A program made the position numbers and the translations under genes. From positions 1 through 64,000 of the forward strand of contig JAYFQF010000004.1 of NCBI GenBank assembly GCA_034927285.1: DNA of 64,000 nucleotides, written 5' to 3'. This document shows, in pieces, positions 17,426-25,610 of this stretch. A model generated the notes under the pieces. The model was not told the origin of the DNA, ran no database searches, and worked only from the letters and a program-made list of their open reading frames with translations. Each line of letters opens with the position of its first letter. Position 1 is the stretch's first letter. This DNA is from JAYFQF01 sp034927285. GTDB lineage: Bacteria > Bacillota > Peptococcia > DRI-13 > UBA5745.

Positions 17426-18856
17426 TTGCAGGGCCGGGAAAAGACCCGGACCGCGGTGATCGGCGGCGGTATGGCCGGTATTCTCACCGCCTGGCTTTTA
17501 AAGGAGGCCGGTGAGGAGGCGCTGGTCCTGGAAGCGGCGGAAATCGGCAGCGGACAGACCGGCCGCACCACCGCCAAGATAACCTCCCAGCATGGCTTGA
17601 TCTATGGCCGGCTTTTAGAAAACAAAGACGGCGGCGGCCTGGCGGCGGCCTACGCCGCAGCTAATCAGACCGCTCTGGCAGAATACCGGCGGATCATTGA
17701 AGGCCATGGCATCCAATGCGGCTTCCGGCAGCTGCCGGCCTATCTTTATACCCGGGAAAATCCGGAAGCTTTGCAGGCGGAAGAAAAGGCGGCCAGATCC
17801 CTGGGTCTGCCGGCGGCGTTTACCTTGGATACGTCTCTGCCTTTTCCGGTGATGGGAGCTTTGCGCTTTGATGAACAGGCTCTTTTTCAGCCTCTGGATT
17901 TTCTGCGGGCATTATCAAAAGAGCTGCGGATCTATGAGCATACGCCGGTAATCAAGCTGGAAGACGGACAGTTGACCACCCCCGGCGGCCTGGTGGAGGC
18001 AAAGCAGGTGGTCTTTGCCACTCACTATCCCTTCCTGAACCGGCCGGGCTATTATTTTACCCGTTTGCATCAGGAACGTTCCTATGTCCTTGCCCTGAAA
18101 AACGGACCGGACCTGGGAGGCATGTACTACGGAGTGGACGCCGACGGGTATTCCTTCCGCCCTGCCGGCGATTATCTGCTTTTCGGCGGAGAGAATCACC
18201 GTACCGGTGAAAACCGGGAAGGTGGTCGTTATGAGGGCCTGGCCAGGGCGGCGTCACAGTTGTTTCCGGGCTGCCCCGTGGACTACGCCTGGTCCGCCCA
18301 GGATTGTATGACGCCGGACGGCATCCCCTATGCGGGCCGCTACAGCGAGGACCGGCCGGAATGGTACGTGGCTTCCGGCTTTAATAAATGGGGGATGACC
18401 GGATCTATGGCGGCGGCTTTGTTATTAAGGGATCTGATCCTGGGCCGGGAAAATCCCTGGGCGGCTGCCTTTTCGCCCCAGGCTCCCGGTCGCTTGCTTC
18501 GACCCCAGGCCGCGGAAAATCTTTTGTCCGACGGCCTGAAGGCCGTTGAATCCTTCGGCCGCCGCCTTTTGCCCGCCCAAGCGGCGGAACCGGCAGAGTT
18601 AAGGGCCCTGCCCCAGGGCCAGGGAATAATCAGTCAGATTCAAGGAGAAAAGCTGGGACTTTACCGGGATGAGGCCGGCCGGCTTCATGCCGTAGGCCTT
18701 ACCTGCCCTCATCTGGGCTGCCAATTGACCTTTAATCCCGATGAAAAAAGCTGGGATTGTCCCTGCCACGGTTCCCGTTTCACTTATACCGGGCAGCTTA
18801 TCGACAATCCTGCTCAGGAGGGTCTGCATCATGAAATACTTCCACGGCGCCAATAA
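17426..18856 (+). CDS. FAD-dependent oxidoreductase with C-terminal Rieske domain
   Basis: A DAO-type flavoprotein (AVIGGGMAGILTAWLLKEAG, the FAD site) fused to a C-terminal Rieske [2Fe-2S] domain whose ligands are visible as TCPHLGC and CPCHGSRF. This matches the Firmicute family of 'FAD-dependent oxidoreductase/Rieske' proteins whose substrate is unknown. The first ordinary start is TTG 17426, but homologues normally carry a preceding 'SLW...' segment. The frame is open upstream and encodes QGSLWQAKTNP, pointing to initiation at an ATA codon at 17330, 6 nt after a G7 run (508 residues). Its end overlaps the next gene by 26 bp. Confidence 0.85.
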   Translation: MQGREKTRTAVIGGGMAGILTAWLLKEAGEEALVLEAAEIGSGQTGRTTAKITSQHGLIYGRLLENKDGGGLAAAYAAANQTALAEYRRIIEGHGIQCGFRQLPAYLYTRENPEALQAEEKAARSLGLPAAFTLDTSLPFPVMGALRFDEQALFQPLDFLRALSKELRIYEHTPVIKLEDGQLTTPGGLVEAKQVVFATHYPFLNRPGYYFTRLHQERSYVLALKNGPDLGGMYYGVDADGYSFRPAGDYLLFGGENHRTGENREGGRYEGLARAASQLFPGCPVDYAWSAQDCMTPDGIPYAGRYSEDRPEWYVASGFNKWGMTGSMAAALLLRDLILGRENPWAAAFSPQAPGRLLRPQAAENLLSDGLKAVESFGRRLLPAQAAEPAELRALPQGQGIISQIQGEKLGLYRDEAGRLHAVGLTCPHLGCQLTFNPDEKSWDCPCHGSRFTYTGQLIDNPAQEGLHHEILPRRQ

Positions 18857-19724
18857 AAAGAAAAGCTATTTTGAAGGCTGGTATCTGAAACAGCAAAACC
18901 AGGAGGAAACTCTGGCCTTTATTCCTGCCTGGCATGTGGACGGCCGGGGCAGGCCTTCGGCCTCCCTGCAGGTGGTGACCCGGGACCAGGCCTGGAGCCT
19001 GGATTATCCGGCCGGTGCTTTTGCCGCCCACCGGGACCGCTTTTTTGTGAAACTGGGGGATAATATTTTTTCCCGGGGAGGAACGATCCTGAAGCTGGAG
19101 ACCGGGGATCTGGAGGTAAAAGGGGCCCTGATTTACGGCCCCTTTGCCGCGCCGCCCGGCGATATTATGGGACCTTTCCGGCATGTGCCTTTTCTTCAAT
19201 GCCGCCACAGCGTGTTCAGCATGCTGCACCGGGTGGACGGCCGGGTCAGCGTAAACGGCAGGGAATATATTTTTGACGGCGGGCTGGGCTATATCGAGGG
19301 CGACCGTGGCCATTCCTTCCCGAAAAATTACCTTTGGACCCAGTGCAGCCATCACTCCCAGCTTTACGGCGACTGTTCCTTGATGATCTCCATCGCGGAT
19401 ATCCCATTTTTGGGCGGAAGCTTTACCGGCTGCCTGGCCTTCGTCTGGCTGGGTGGGAAGGAATACCGGCTTTCCACTTATCAGGGGGTGAAAATCCTGG
19501 CTGCCGGACCGGGTCTGGTCCGCCTGCGCCAGGAAGAGATGCTTCTGGAAGCGGAGCTTCTGGAGAGGGATTCCTGCTCTCTGCGGGCTCCGGCCGGAGG
19601 TTCCATGGATCGTACCGTCCATCAAAGCCCGGCCTGCAAGGTGCGTTACCGGTTCAGTTACCGGGGCCGGCCGCTCTTGAATTTTTTGTCGTACCAGGCG
19701 GGTTTTGAGTCGGCACAGCTTTAA
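18831..19724 (+). CDS. Tocopherol-cyclase-like protein
   Basis: A 297-residue protein resembling the tocopherol cyclase/lipocalin-like family found in Firmicutes (PF14249-type): FHGANKKKSYFEGWYLKQQ at the start, GPFRHVPFLQCRHSVFSM in the middle, and YIEGDRGHSFPKNYLWTQCSHH, the most conserved block. Bacteria of this kind do not make tocopherol, so the substrate is unknown; a lipid or quinone-like ligand is plausible. The ATG at 18831 has gaggagg before it and lies inside the last codons of the FAD/Rieske gene, so the two are probably coupled and may act together. Confidence 0.8.
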   Translation: MKYFHGANKKKSYFEGWYLKQQNQEETLAFIPAWHVDGRGRPSASLQVVTRDQAWSLDYPAGAFAAHRDRFFVKLGDNIFSRGGTILKLETGDLEVKGALIYGPFAAPPGDIMGPFRHVPFLQCRHSVFSMLHRVDGRVSVNGREYIFDGGLGYIEGDRGHSFPKNYLWTQCSHHSQLYGDCSLMISIADIPFLGGSFTGCLAFVWLGGKEYRLSTYQGVKILAAGPGLVRLRQEEMLLEAELLERDSCSLRAPAGGSMDRTVHQSPACKVRYRFSYRGRPLLNFLSYQAGFESAQL

Positions 19725-19781
19725 GGCGGCGGCATGCTTTCGGCGAGGTTTACCGGAACAGCTGGACATGGATAATTTTTC

Positions 19782-19843
19782 TTGTGAAACTTTGGCTTTA
19801 GTAATAAAATATGGTCGACTGATCGATATGATCGACTGATCGA
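19782..19843 (+). promoter_or_regulatory. Promoter followed by a 12-bp direct-repeat operator candidate
   Basis: TTGTGA (19782-19787) and TAAAAT (19805-19810), spaced 17 bp, form a plausible sigma-A promoter for the flavodoxin-like gene. Just downstream TCGACTGATCGA occurs twice (19815-19826 and 19832-19843) separated by TATGA. The repeats cover the expected start of transcription, where a repressor would bind. The regulator is unknown. Confidence 0.6.
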
Positions 19844-19853
19844 AAGAGAAAGG

Positions 19854-20252
19854 ATGATCGCTGTGGAGATTTACTATTTTAGCCGCTCCGGCAGAAGCAG
19901 GAAAATTGCCGAGGATTTGGCGGCCCGCTACGGAGTACAAGCCCAGCGGATCGACGACGGCAGGAATTGGGCGGGAACCATTGGTTATATCAAGGCCGGT
20001 TATATGGCGGCCACAAAAAGATCCCTGCCTGCCCTGTATAAGAAACCCGCCGGCGGCCAGCAGGCAGTTCTTGTTTTCCCCATCTGGGCCGGGGGCTTCC
20101 CTCCGGCGGTTCGCAGATTTTTAGGAGAGGTGGGCAGAGGGAGGATCATCTGTATCCCCACTTCCCTGGGCAGCACCCTCAAAGACCGGGAAGGTTTCGC
20201 AAAGGTAATAGACCTGGTGGGCGCTTCGATTTCAGCGCCGGAAGCATTGTAA
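19854..20252 (+). CDS. Flavodoxin-like protein
   Basis: A 132-residue protein with the flavodoxin fold: first strand and phosphate loop IYYFSRSGRSRKIAEDLA (FMN phosphate binding, a variant of the usual T/S-x-T-G-x-T) and a second flavin-contact loop VLVFPIWAGGFPPAVRRFL. It most likely binds FMN and carries electrons or acts as a small quinone/iron reductase; a redox partner cannot be named. It is shorter than classical flavodoxin (about 140-150). A GTG nine nt inside the ATG could also be the start. Transcription appears controlled by the direct-repeat element just upstream. Confidence 0.8.
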   Translation: MIAVEIYYFSRSGRSRKIAEDLAARYGVQAQRIDDGRNWAGTIGYIKAGYMAATKRSLPALYKKPAGGQQAVLVFPIWAGGFPPAVRRFLGEVGRGRIICIPTSLGSTLKDREGFAKVIDLVGASISAPEAL

Positions 20253-20364
20253 AAAAATTCAGCCGCACTTTCGCGCCTTGGGAGAAGGATAAACGGCCCG
20301 AAGAGGATAACGGCCCAAAAGGCATAACGGGAAGCCGAGGTGAAGCTCCATAAAAAACGACCGT

Positions 20365-21255
20365 TTGTTTCAAATCCTTTACATTCTTTTGAAAAAAGGA
20401 TCGGCGACTGCCCCGGAGCTGGCGGAAATGCTGGAGGTTTCCGTGCGCACCGTCTATCGGGATGTGGAGACCCTTTCCCTGGCGGGGGTCCCGATATATG
20501 CTGCGGCCGGCAAGGGCGGCGGCATCTCCCTTCTGCCCGGTTATACCTTTGATAAGGCCCTGCTTTCCGATGAAGAGCAAAACCAGGTCCTGTTTGCCAT
20601 TCAGAGTCTGCAGGCCGCCGATCAGCAGGTAGGCACGCTGCTTTCCAAGCTGGCCGCCGTGTTCAAAAAACAAAACGCCAACTGGATTGAGGTGGATTTT
20701 TCCCGCTGGGGTTTCGGGCGGTCCGACAATGAAAAGCTTGAGCTGCTGAAAACCGCGGTTATCCAAAAAAGGGTGCTGGATATCCTTTACTGCGGCGCCT
20801 CGGGAGATATCGTTCAGCGGCAGATCAGGCCTTTTAAACTGATTTTTAAAGATAAGAACTGGTATCTGCAGGCCTTTTGCCTGAAAGCAGAAGACTACCG
20901 TCTGTTCAAAGTCAGCCGCATCGTTGAACTTACCCTGACCGACAGGTATTTTGCCGAAGAGTTTGACGATGCTCCGCCGTTAGAGGGCCAACAGCCGGCG
21001 CCGCTTTCCGTCGCCCCCCTCAAGCTGCGGTTTTCGTCTGCCGTGGCCTTTCGGGTCTACGATGAGTTTGAACGAAAGCAGATCCGGCGGCAGCCGGACG
21101 GTTCGCTGCTGGTGGATGTGGACTTCCCCCTGGACTGCTGGGTGGCCGGCTATCTGCTTTCCTTCGGCACCGAGATAGAAATTTTGGAACCCCGGGAGCT
21201 GAGAAGGCAAATGGCCGCCTGCGCAAAAAAGATTTACGAACATCATGAAACCTGA
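20365..21255 (+). CDS. WYL-domain transcriptional regulator (YafY/DeoR-like HTH)
   Basis: An N-terminal helix-turn-helix (ATAPELAEMLEVSVRTVYRDVETLSLAGVPIYAAAGKGGGISLLPGY) is followed by a WYL domain (KRVLDILYCGASGDIVQRQIRPFKLIFKDKNWYLQAFC) and a C-terminal WCX region. Such regulators respond to small ligands or nucleic-acid fragments. The first conventional start is TTG 20365. However, family members begin MK-x-(D/N)RLF, and here the codons before TTG read ATA AAA AAC GAC CGT, with GAGGTGA placed 6 nt before the ATA (20350). I therefore suspect initiation at 20350 (301 residues). It may regulate the flavodoxin-like gene next to it. Confidence 0.88.
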   Translation: MFQILYILLKKGSATAPELAEMLEVSVRTVYRDVETLSLAGVPIYAAAGKGGGISLLPGYTFDKALLSDEEQNQVLFAIQSLQAADQQVGTLLSKLAAVFKKQNANWIEVDFSRWGFGRSDNEKLELLKTAVIQKRVLDILYCGASGDIVQRQIRPFKLIFKDKNWYLQAFCLKAEDYRLFKVSRIVELTLTDRYFAEEFDDAPPLEGQQPAPLSVAPLKLRFSSAVAFRVYDEFERKQIRRQPDGSLLVDVDFPLDCWVAGYLLSFGTEIEILEPRELRRQMAACAKKIYEHHET

Positions 21256-21339
21256 CAGACAGCTGTCAGGTTTTATATGATATGCTGAAGCTACAAAAGG
21301 CTGAGCCCCTTTTAAATCAGACGCAAGGAGGAAGAGGAA

Positions 21340-21606
21340 ATGGAAGAACGTTATTGTCAAAGCTGCGGAATGCCCATGGGACCTACCGACCAGCTGTACG
21401 GCACCGAGGAAAATGGCGGCAAGAGCGCCGATTACTGCAAATACTGCTATGAAGAGGGAAAATTCACTTTTCATGGCGGCATGGAGGAAATGATCGAATT
21501 TTGTGTAAAGCCCATGGCGGAAAACAACCCCGGGATGACCGAAGCCGAGGCCCGGGGAATGATGAAAAAATTCTTCCCCATGCTGAAACGGTGGAGGGAT
21601 CAATAA
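21340..21606 (+). CDS. Small zinc-ribbon protein
   Basis: An 88-residue protein with two Cys pairs, CQSCGMPM and CKYCYEEGKF, forming the putative zinc-ribbon domain often annotated in Firmicutes (PF12674-type). A helical C-terminus contains MTEAEARGMMKKFFPMLKRW. Function unknown; small proteins of this family are often encoded near WYL or MerR regulators and stress proteins. A clear AAGGAGGAAG Shine-Dalgarno precedes the ATG. Confidence 0.85.
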   Translation: MEERYCQSCGMPMGPTDQLYGTEENGGKSADYCKYCYEEGKFTFHGGMEEMIEFCVKPMAENNPGMTEAEARGMMKKFFPMLKRWRDQ

Positions 21607-21693
21607 ACATGTCAGGATGCGGGCGGTCCGGCGCTTTTGGCCCTTTTTTTCAGCCAAAGAAGCCGAAAGCTATTCCGAAGGGGGAGCGGCGGG

Positions 21694-22143
21694 ATGAAAT
21701 GGAATGAACGATTTACCCAGGATAGCCAGCCGGACCTTGGGCAGATCAGCGCCCAAATCGGCAGCCCTTTGTGGAAAGAGCTTCGCGGCTATCTGGAGCA
21801 GACCTATAGCGTCCAGCCCCGCATCGAGTACAGCAAATGCTCCGGAGCTCCCGGCTGGAATGTGAAATACAAAAAGAGCGGCCGCGCTCTCTGTACCCTC
21901 TACCCTCATGCAGGTTTCTTCACCTGCCTGGTTTCGGTGGCGGGGAGAGAGGCTATGGAAGCGGAATTGCTGCTTTACACCTGTACCGAATATGTACGGG
22001 AGCTGTATTGGGGAACCAGAGCTTTTAATGGTTCACGCTGGCTGATGATCGACGTGACCTCGGCGGAAATTCTGGAAGATGCAGAGAAGTTAATCGCCCT
22101 GCGGGTAAGGCCGCCGAAGAAGGGACTGTCGCAAATTGGTTGA
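21694..22143 (+). CDS. DUF3788 family protein, C-terminus possibly altered by a repeat
   Basis: A 149-residue protein with the DUF3788 pattern: ERFTQDSQPDLGQISAQIG, LWKELRGYLEQTYSVQPRIEYSKCSGAPGWNVKYKKSGRALCTLYP and a C-terminal WLMIDVTSAEILEDAEKLIALR. Function unknown. ATG 21694 is chosen because ggggagcgg precedes it. The final residues (KGLSQIG) are encoded by a sequence that recurs near 52434-52456 (see the repeat entry), so the natural C-terminus may have been replaced. Confidence 0.8.
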   Translation: MKWNERFTQDSQPDLGQISAQIGSPLWKELRGYLEQTYSVQPRIEYSKCSGAPGWNVKYKKSGRALCTLYPHAGFFTCLVSVAGREAMEAELLLYTCTEYVRELYWGTRAFNGSRWLMIDVTSAEILEDAEKLIALRVRPPKKGLSQIG

Positions 22144-22162
22144 GAAACCAAAGAGCGACAGA
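22121..22162 (+). repeat. Repeated sequence with terminator-like hairpin at the end of the DUF3788 gene
   Basis: Positions 22121-22141 match 52434-52454 (other strand) with two mismatches (core CGCAAATTGGTT). Here the segment also forms a nested hairpin: CTGTCGC (22125-22131) with GCGACAG, and TTGGTT/AACCAA inside. A GACAGCCCC at 22181-22189 is a near-inverted copy of GGGACTGTC at 22122-22130, giving about 70 bp bounded by imperfect inverted repeats, as in a mobile-element remnant. Confidence 0.5.
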
Positions 22163-22295
22163 CTTTTATGAGGATACAAAGACAGCCCCTTTTTATGAGT
22201 TGAGATGATTTTTTTCTCGGCAAATTGATTGACCCAAAATTGATTAACCGATTCAAAGGAGTCGCTTGAGAGTTTTGGCGGCCCGCGGCGGTGAA

Positions 22296-22331
22296 GCCGG
22301 GCCTGGCCGGACAGGCCCGGCAGGCTTTTTT
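22296..22331 (+). terminator. Intrinsic terminator
   Basis: GCCGGGCCTG (22296-22305) pairs perfectly with CAGGCCCGGC (22312-22321), followed after three bases by a T-run. It ends the transcript of the small-gene cluster above. Confidence 0.85.
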
Positions 22332-22333
22332 CT

Positions 22334-22362
22334 TTGTGTTTTGGGTGAGGTTTTGCTATAAT
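22334..22362 (+). promoter_or_regulatory. Promoter with extended -10 for the membrane-protein gene
   Basis: TTGTGT (22334-22339), a 17-bp spacer and TATAAT (22357-22362) preceded by TGC (extended -10). It sits directly after the terminator of the previous transcript. Confidence 0.75.
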
Positions 22363-22382
22363 ATTTTTAATTCCGGAAAGGT

Positions 22383-23168
22383 GTGATGAATATGCTGGCA
22401 AAAGGGCTGCTGCTGATTTTTATCGGGTATCTGCTTTCTGATTTCGTCTACTTTCTGCCTGGGTTTGTCGGCAGTGCATTGGCCTTTGTCGGCATGCTTC
22501 GGCTGCGCCGGCACCATGCTTCCGAAAACAGCAAATATGCCTTAACGGCTCTGGGAGTTTTGGTGGCGGGAAATATCCTGTTTGCTTTATATCATTCCCG
22601 GGCTCAGGCGGCGGCCGACAGCCTGCCCTATATCGTCAGCGTGTTTGTCTTAAACGTGATCCATTTATGGGCTTCGGTTTCCGTGCTTTCCGTGGGACTG
22701 GAGATTTACGATGAGTATGGGTTGAAAAAAGAGCGGTCCAAGCTTGAAAAAAATCAGCGGATCTATCTTTTGGGGATGGGAGCCAGCTTAGCGATTCATC
22801 TGGTGTGCAATCTGCTGGGCCTGGCAAAAGGAATTTTGCTGGCCGGTATTACCGTGGTCTTTTTATACCTTTGGTTTTTGGTGATGATCCTGGGATTATA
22901 CCGCAAGGCCAAAACCCCGGCCCCGGGACAGAGGGAGCCGGCGCCGGCGGAAAGCCCGGAGCTGTCGGCGGCGGCTTCGGCGGAATGCCGCGAGGAGGCT
23001 GAAAAATATGCTCAGGCTCCCCGACAATATGATCAAGGCACCGGAAATCAGGACGATGAAATGGAAAACGAGGGCTTTGCCGCCGGAGAAACGGCAGAGG
23101 AAGCCCCGGTCCTGACGGAAGAGGCACCCCTAAAACAGCAGGAACGCCGGGGACAGCCCCTGGACTGA
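22383..23168 (+). CDS. Membrane protein with acidic cytoplasmic tail, unknown function
   Basis: A 261-residue protein. Residues 1-180 contain about five to six hydrophobic helices (LLLIFIGYLLSDFVYFLPGFVG, ALTALGVLVAGNILFALY, YIVSVFVLNVIHLWASVSVL, GILLAGITVVFLYLWFLVMILG). The last 80 residues are low-complexity, rich in Glu, Ala and Pro, and probably disordered. I recognise no family. The start is GTG 22383 or the ATG at 22386; ggaaagg precedes both. It is transcribed alone between two terminators. Confidence 0.75.
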   Translation: MMNMLAKGLLLIFIGYLLSDFVYFLPGFVGSALAFVGMLRLRRHHASENSKYALTALGVLVAGNILFALYHSRAQAAADSLPYIVSVFVLNVIHLWASVSVLSVGLEIYDEYGLKKERSKLEKNQRIYLLGMGASLAIHLVCNLLGLAKGILLAGITVVFLYLWFLVMILGLYRKAKTPAPGQREPAPAESPELSAAASAECREEAEKYAQAPRQYDQGTGNQDDEMENEGFAAGETAEEAPVLTEEAPLKQQERRGQPLD

Positions 23169-23202
23169 ACCCTGCAGCTGATTATGAAATAGGCTTAACC
23201 AA

Positions 23203-23250
23203 TACCCCCGCATGGCCGGACATCCGGCCCCGGCAGGGGTGTTTTTTTTT
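23203..23250 (+). terminator. Intrinsic terminator
   Basis: ACCCCCGC...GCAGGGGT encloses an inner GGCCGG/CCGGCC palindrome and is followed by a run of nine to ten T. It ends the membrane-protein gene. Confidence 0.85.
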
Positions 23251-23309
23251 ACCTCTTTCCGAAATCCGGCATCTGCCCAAAGCCCTTTCTCTCCGGGCCC
23301 CGGCCGGTC

Positions 23310-24179
23310 CTAAAAGCCGCGGAATTCCTCATCCAGCAGACGCACCTCGCCCGAAAGACCTTTTTGGATTCTTTGCCGCAGCATTTCTTTATCCCGGTTC
23401 AGCGTACCGCCGAGCCTCAGGTAATTGGAGGCGTGGTTGGCCCGGAAAAGGGCTCCTTCCGCGTCCAGGTTTTCCAGCAGAAACAAGGTCTCTTCCAGGA
23501 TCTGACGCGGGGTTAAAAGCTGAAAGGACCCTTCAGCGATCCAGCGGCATAAGGGGGTATCCCCTTCCGGCAAAAGGGTCAATAGGCTGATGTAATCCGG
23601 TTTCATGCGGGAAAGGGCTGCTCCGGTATCCCGGGCGTGCTCACGCCAGAGCTTTTGTCCCCCCAAACCGGAAATGGCGGTGACGGAAAGCCGCAAGCCG
23701 GCCTCCTTGACCCGGCGGCCGGCGGTTACAATTTGCTCTGCCGTGGCTCCTTTGTTCATCAGCGTCAGGACTTCGTCGTTGCCGGATTCCAGGCCCAGAT
23801 AGACCAGGTCTAACCCCAGGCTTTTCAGCAGGATCAGCTCCTGGGGAGATTTCAGCAGGATGCTGCGGGGGGAGCCGTAGACATTTACGCTGCGGCATTC
23901 GGGGAACAGCCGGGCGATAGCCTCCAGTAAAACCTGCCAGTCCGTGGTCTTTCGGATCAGGCCGTCTCCGTCGGCGATAAAGATTTTCTCTGCCTGCCGG
24001 CAACAGCGGCGGCCGAGAGCCAAGTTCTCCATAACCTGCTCCAGGGGCGGGAGGTGAAAAGACTTTTCTTTGTACATATCGCAGAAATTACATTTGTTGT
24101 AGCTGCAGCCTACGGCAGCCTGGATGATGAGGCTGCGGGCTTCGCTGGGGGGACGAAATACTCTCCCTTCATAACGCAT
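23310..24179 (-). CDS. Radical SAM protein (Elp3-like fold)
   Basis: A 289-residue protein. The [4Fe-4S]/SAM cysteines are in CSYNKCNFC (CxxxCxxC), followed by MYKEKSF. Downstream come IADGDGL, YGSPRSILLKS and LGLESGNDEVLTLMNKGAT, the SAM-binding and barrel motifs of the Elp3/B12-independent group. No extra iron-sulfur or B12 domain is present and the reaction is unknown. ATG at 24179 is chosen because ggaggtatttatcc precedes it and MRYEGRVFRPPSEA is the usual family start; an extension to 24257 is open but unlikely. Confidence 0.85.
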   Translation of the reverse strand: MRYEGRVFRPPSEARSLIIQAAVGCSYNKCNFCDMYKEKSFHLPPLEQVMENLALGRRCCRQAEKIFIADGDGLIRKTTDWQVLLEAIARLFPECRSVNVYGSPRSILLKSPQELILLKSLGLDLVYLGLESGNDEVLTLMNKGATAEQIVTAGRRVKEAGLRLSVTAISGLGGQKLWREHARDTGAALSRMKPDYISLLTLLPEGDTPLCRWIAEGSFQLLTPRQILEETLFLLENLDAEGALFRANHASNYLRLGGTLNRDKEMLRQRIQKGLSGEVRLLDEEFRGF

Positions 24180-24280
24180 GGATAAATACCTCCTCTGGGC
24201 GGCGCCGCCGGGCAAAAACCGCAAGTTTATTTTAATCGAAATCAGAAAATCTGGCAAAGGTCCGGACTAACCTCAATTTG

Positions 24281-24400
24281 TTCTGAATAAAGGAATGATA
24301 TTTATAATTGACGCCATTAAAAATATCCAACGAAATAGTTGACATATGAGGAAAATCTAATCTATAATATGTTCATAATATAGAATAACATTCTGAATAA
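24281..24400 (+). promoter_or_regulatory. Promoter and operator candidates of the acyl-CoA dehydrogenase operon
   Basis: TTGACA (24339-24344) and TATAAT (24363-24368), 18 bp apart, form a strong promoter. Downstream, AGAAT-AAC-ATTCT (24382-24394) is a perfect inverted repeat in the initially transcribed region. The 10-mer TTCTGAATAA occurs at 24281-24290 and 24391-24400, on either side of the promoter. This suggests repressor control, for example by a TetR/FadR-type fatty-acid regulator; the regulator is not in view. Confidence 0.6.
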
Positions 24401-24448
24401 TAGAAAGCAAGAGGCCAATGTAAGGTCGACGGAAAAGGAGGCAGGGAA

Positions 24449-25594
24449 ATGGATTTTCAGCTGGACCAAAATCATCAACTGCAGCAGGAGCTGTATCGGA
24501 AATTCGCGGAAGAAGAAATCAAACCCCTGGCCCGGGACATGGACGAGGCGGAAGAGTACTCCCAGGAGCTGGTGGCCAAGATGCAGAAAGCGGGGTTTTT
24601 CGGCATCCCCTTTCCCCGGGAACTGGGCGGCGGCGGCAGCGACGTCTTGGGCTACGCCTTATGCATGGAAGAGGTCTCCAAGGTGGACGCCAGCACCGGC
24701 ATCACCCTTTCGGTGCATACTTCCCTCTGCTGCGCCAGTCTTCAGGAATTTGGCGGCGATGAGCAAAAAGAGCGGTTTTTGCGGCCGCTGATCGATGGCA
24801 GAAAGGTGGGCTGCTTTGGGCTGACGGAGCCGGGAGCCGGCAGCGACGTGGCCGGGGCCCGGACCACCGCCGTAAAAGAAGGAAACGAATACGTGATCAA
24901 CGGCACCAAGGTCTTTACTACCAATTCCGGTTTTGCCGACAGCTTTTTGGTGTTTACGGTAACGGATAAAACCGTCAGTCCCGCCCGGGGGATGTCGGCC
25001 TTTCTGGTGGAAAAAGGGACGCCGGGGCTGTCGGTCAGCGCCAACAGTCCCCGGATGGGTATCCGGGCGGCTTCCAACTGCGAGGTGATCTACGACCAGG
25101 TACGGGTGCCGGAAAGCCACCGGATCGGTAAGGAAGGGGAAGGCTTCAAGATCGCCATGAGGGCTCTGGACGGCGGCCGGATCGGCATCGGCGCCCAGGC
25201 CGTGGGGATCGCTCAGGGGGCCATCAACGAAACCGTAAAATACGTGAAGGAAAGAAAGCAATTCGGCCGGCCCATCGCGGCCTTTCAGAATACCCAGTTC
25301 AAGCTGGCGGAAATGCAAACCAAGGTGGATGGCGCCCGGCTTTTGGTCTGGCGGGCGGCCCAAAAAAAAGACCGGAAGGAGTCCTATTCTTCTGAGGCGG
25401 CCATGGGCAAGCTGTTTGCTTCCGCCGTGGCCAATGAAGTCACCAGGGAGTGCGTGCAGTTGTTCGGCGGCTACGGCTTCTCCCGGGAATATCCGGTGGA
25501 ACGGATGATGCGGGACGCGAAAATCACGGAAATTTACGAGGGAACCTCGGAAGTGATGAAAATGGTTATCGCCGGGGGAATGAAGCTGAAATAG
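24449..25594 (+). CDS. bcd: Acyl-CoA dehydrogenase (short-chain/butyryl-CoA type)
   Basis: A 381-residue flavoenzyme of canonical length. Visible are the signature GCFGLTEPGAGSDVAG (FAD/acyl binding), the VERMMRDAKI block and the C-terminal EIYEGTSEVMKMVIAGG, whose Glu is the catalytic base in short-chain enzymes. It oxidises an acyl-CoA to the trans-2-enoyl-CoA (or runs in reverse in butyrate formation), passing electrons to the EtfBA pair encoded immediately downstream. AAAAGGAGG precedes the ATG. Chain-length preference cannot be read from sequence; the butyryl type is favoured by similarity and context. Confidence 0.93.
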   Translation: MDFQLDQNHQLQQELYRKFAEEEIKPLARDMDEAEEYSQELVAKMQKAGFFGIPFPRELGGGGSDVLGYALCMEEVSKVDASTGITLSVHTSLCCASLQEFGGDEQKERFLRPLIDGRKVGCFGLTEPGAGSDVAGARTTAVKEGNEYVINGTKVFTTNSGFADSFLVFTVTDKTVSPARGMSAFLVEKGTPGLSVSANSPRMGIRAASNCEVIYDQVRVPESHRIGKEGEGFKIAMRALDGGRIGIGAQAVGIAQGAINETVKYVKERKQFGRPIAAFQNTQFKLAEMQTKVDGARLLVWRAAQKKDRKESYSSEAAMGKLFASAVANEVTRECVQLFGGYGFSREYPVERMMRDAKITEIYEGTSEVMKMVIAGGMKLK

Positions 25595-25610
25595 GAAGGA
25601 GAAGCCGAGG

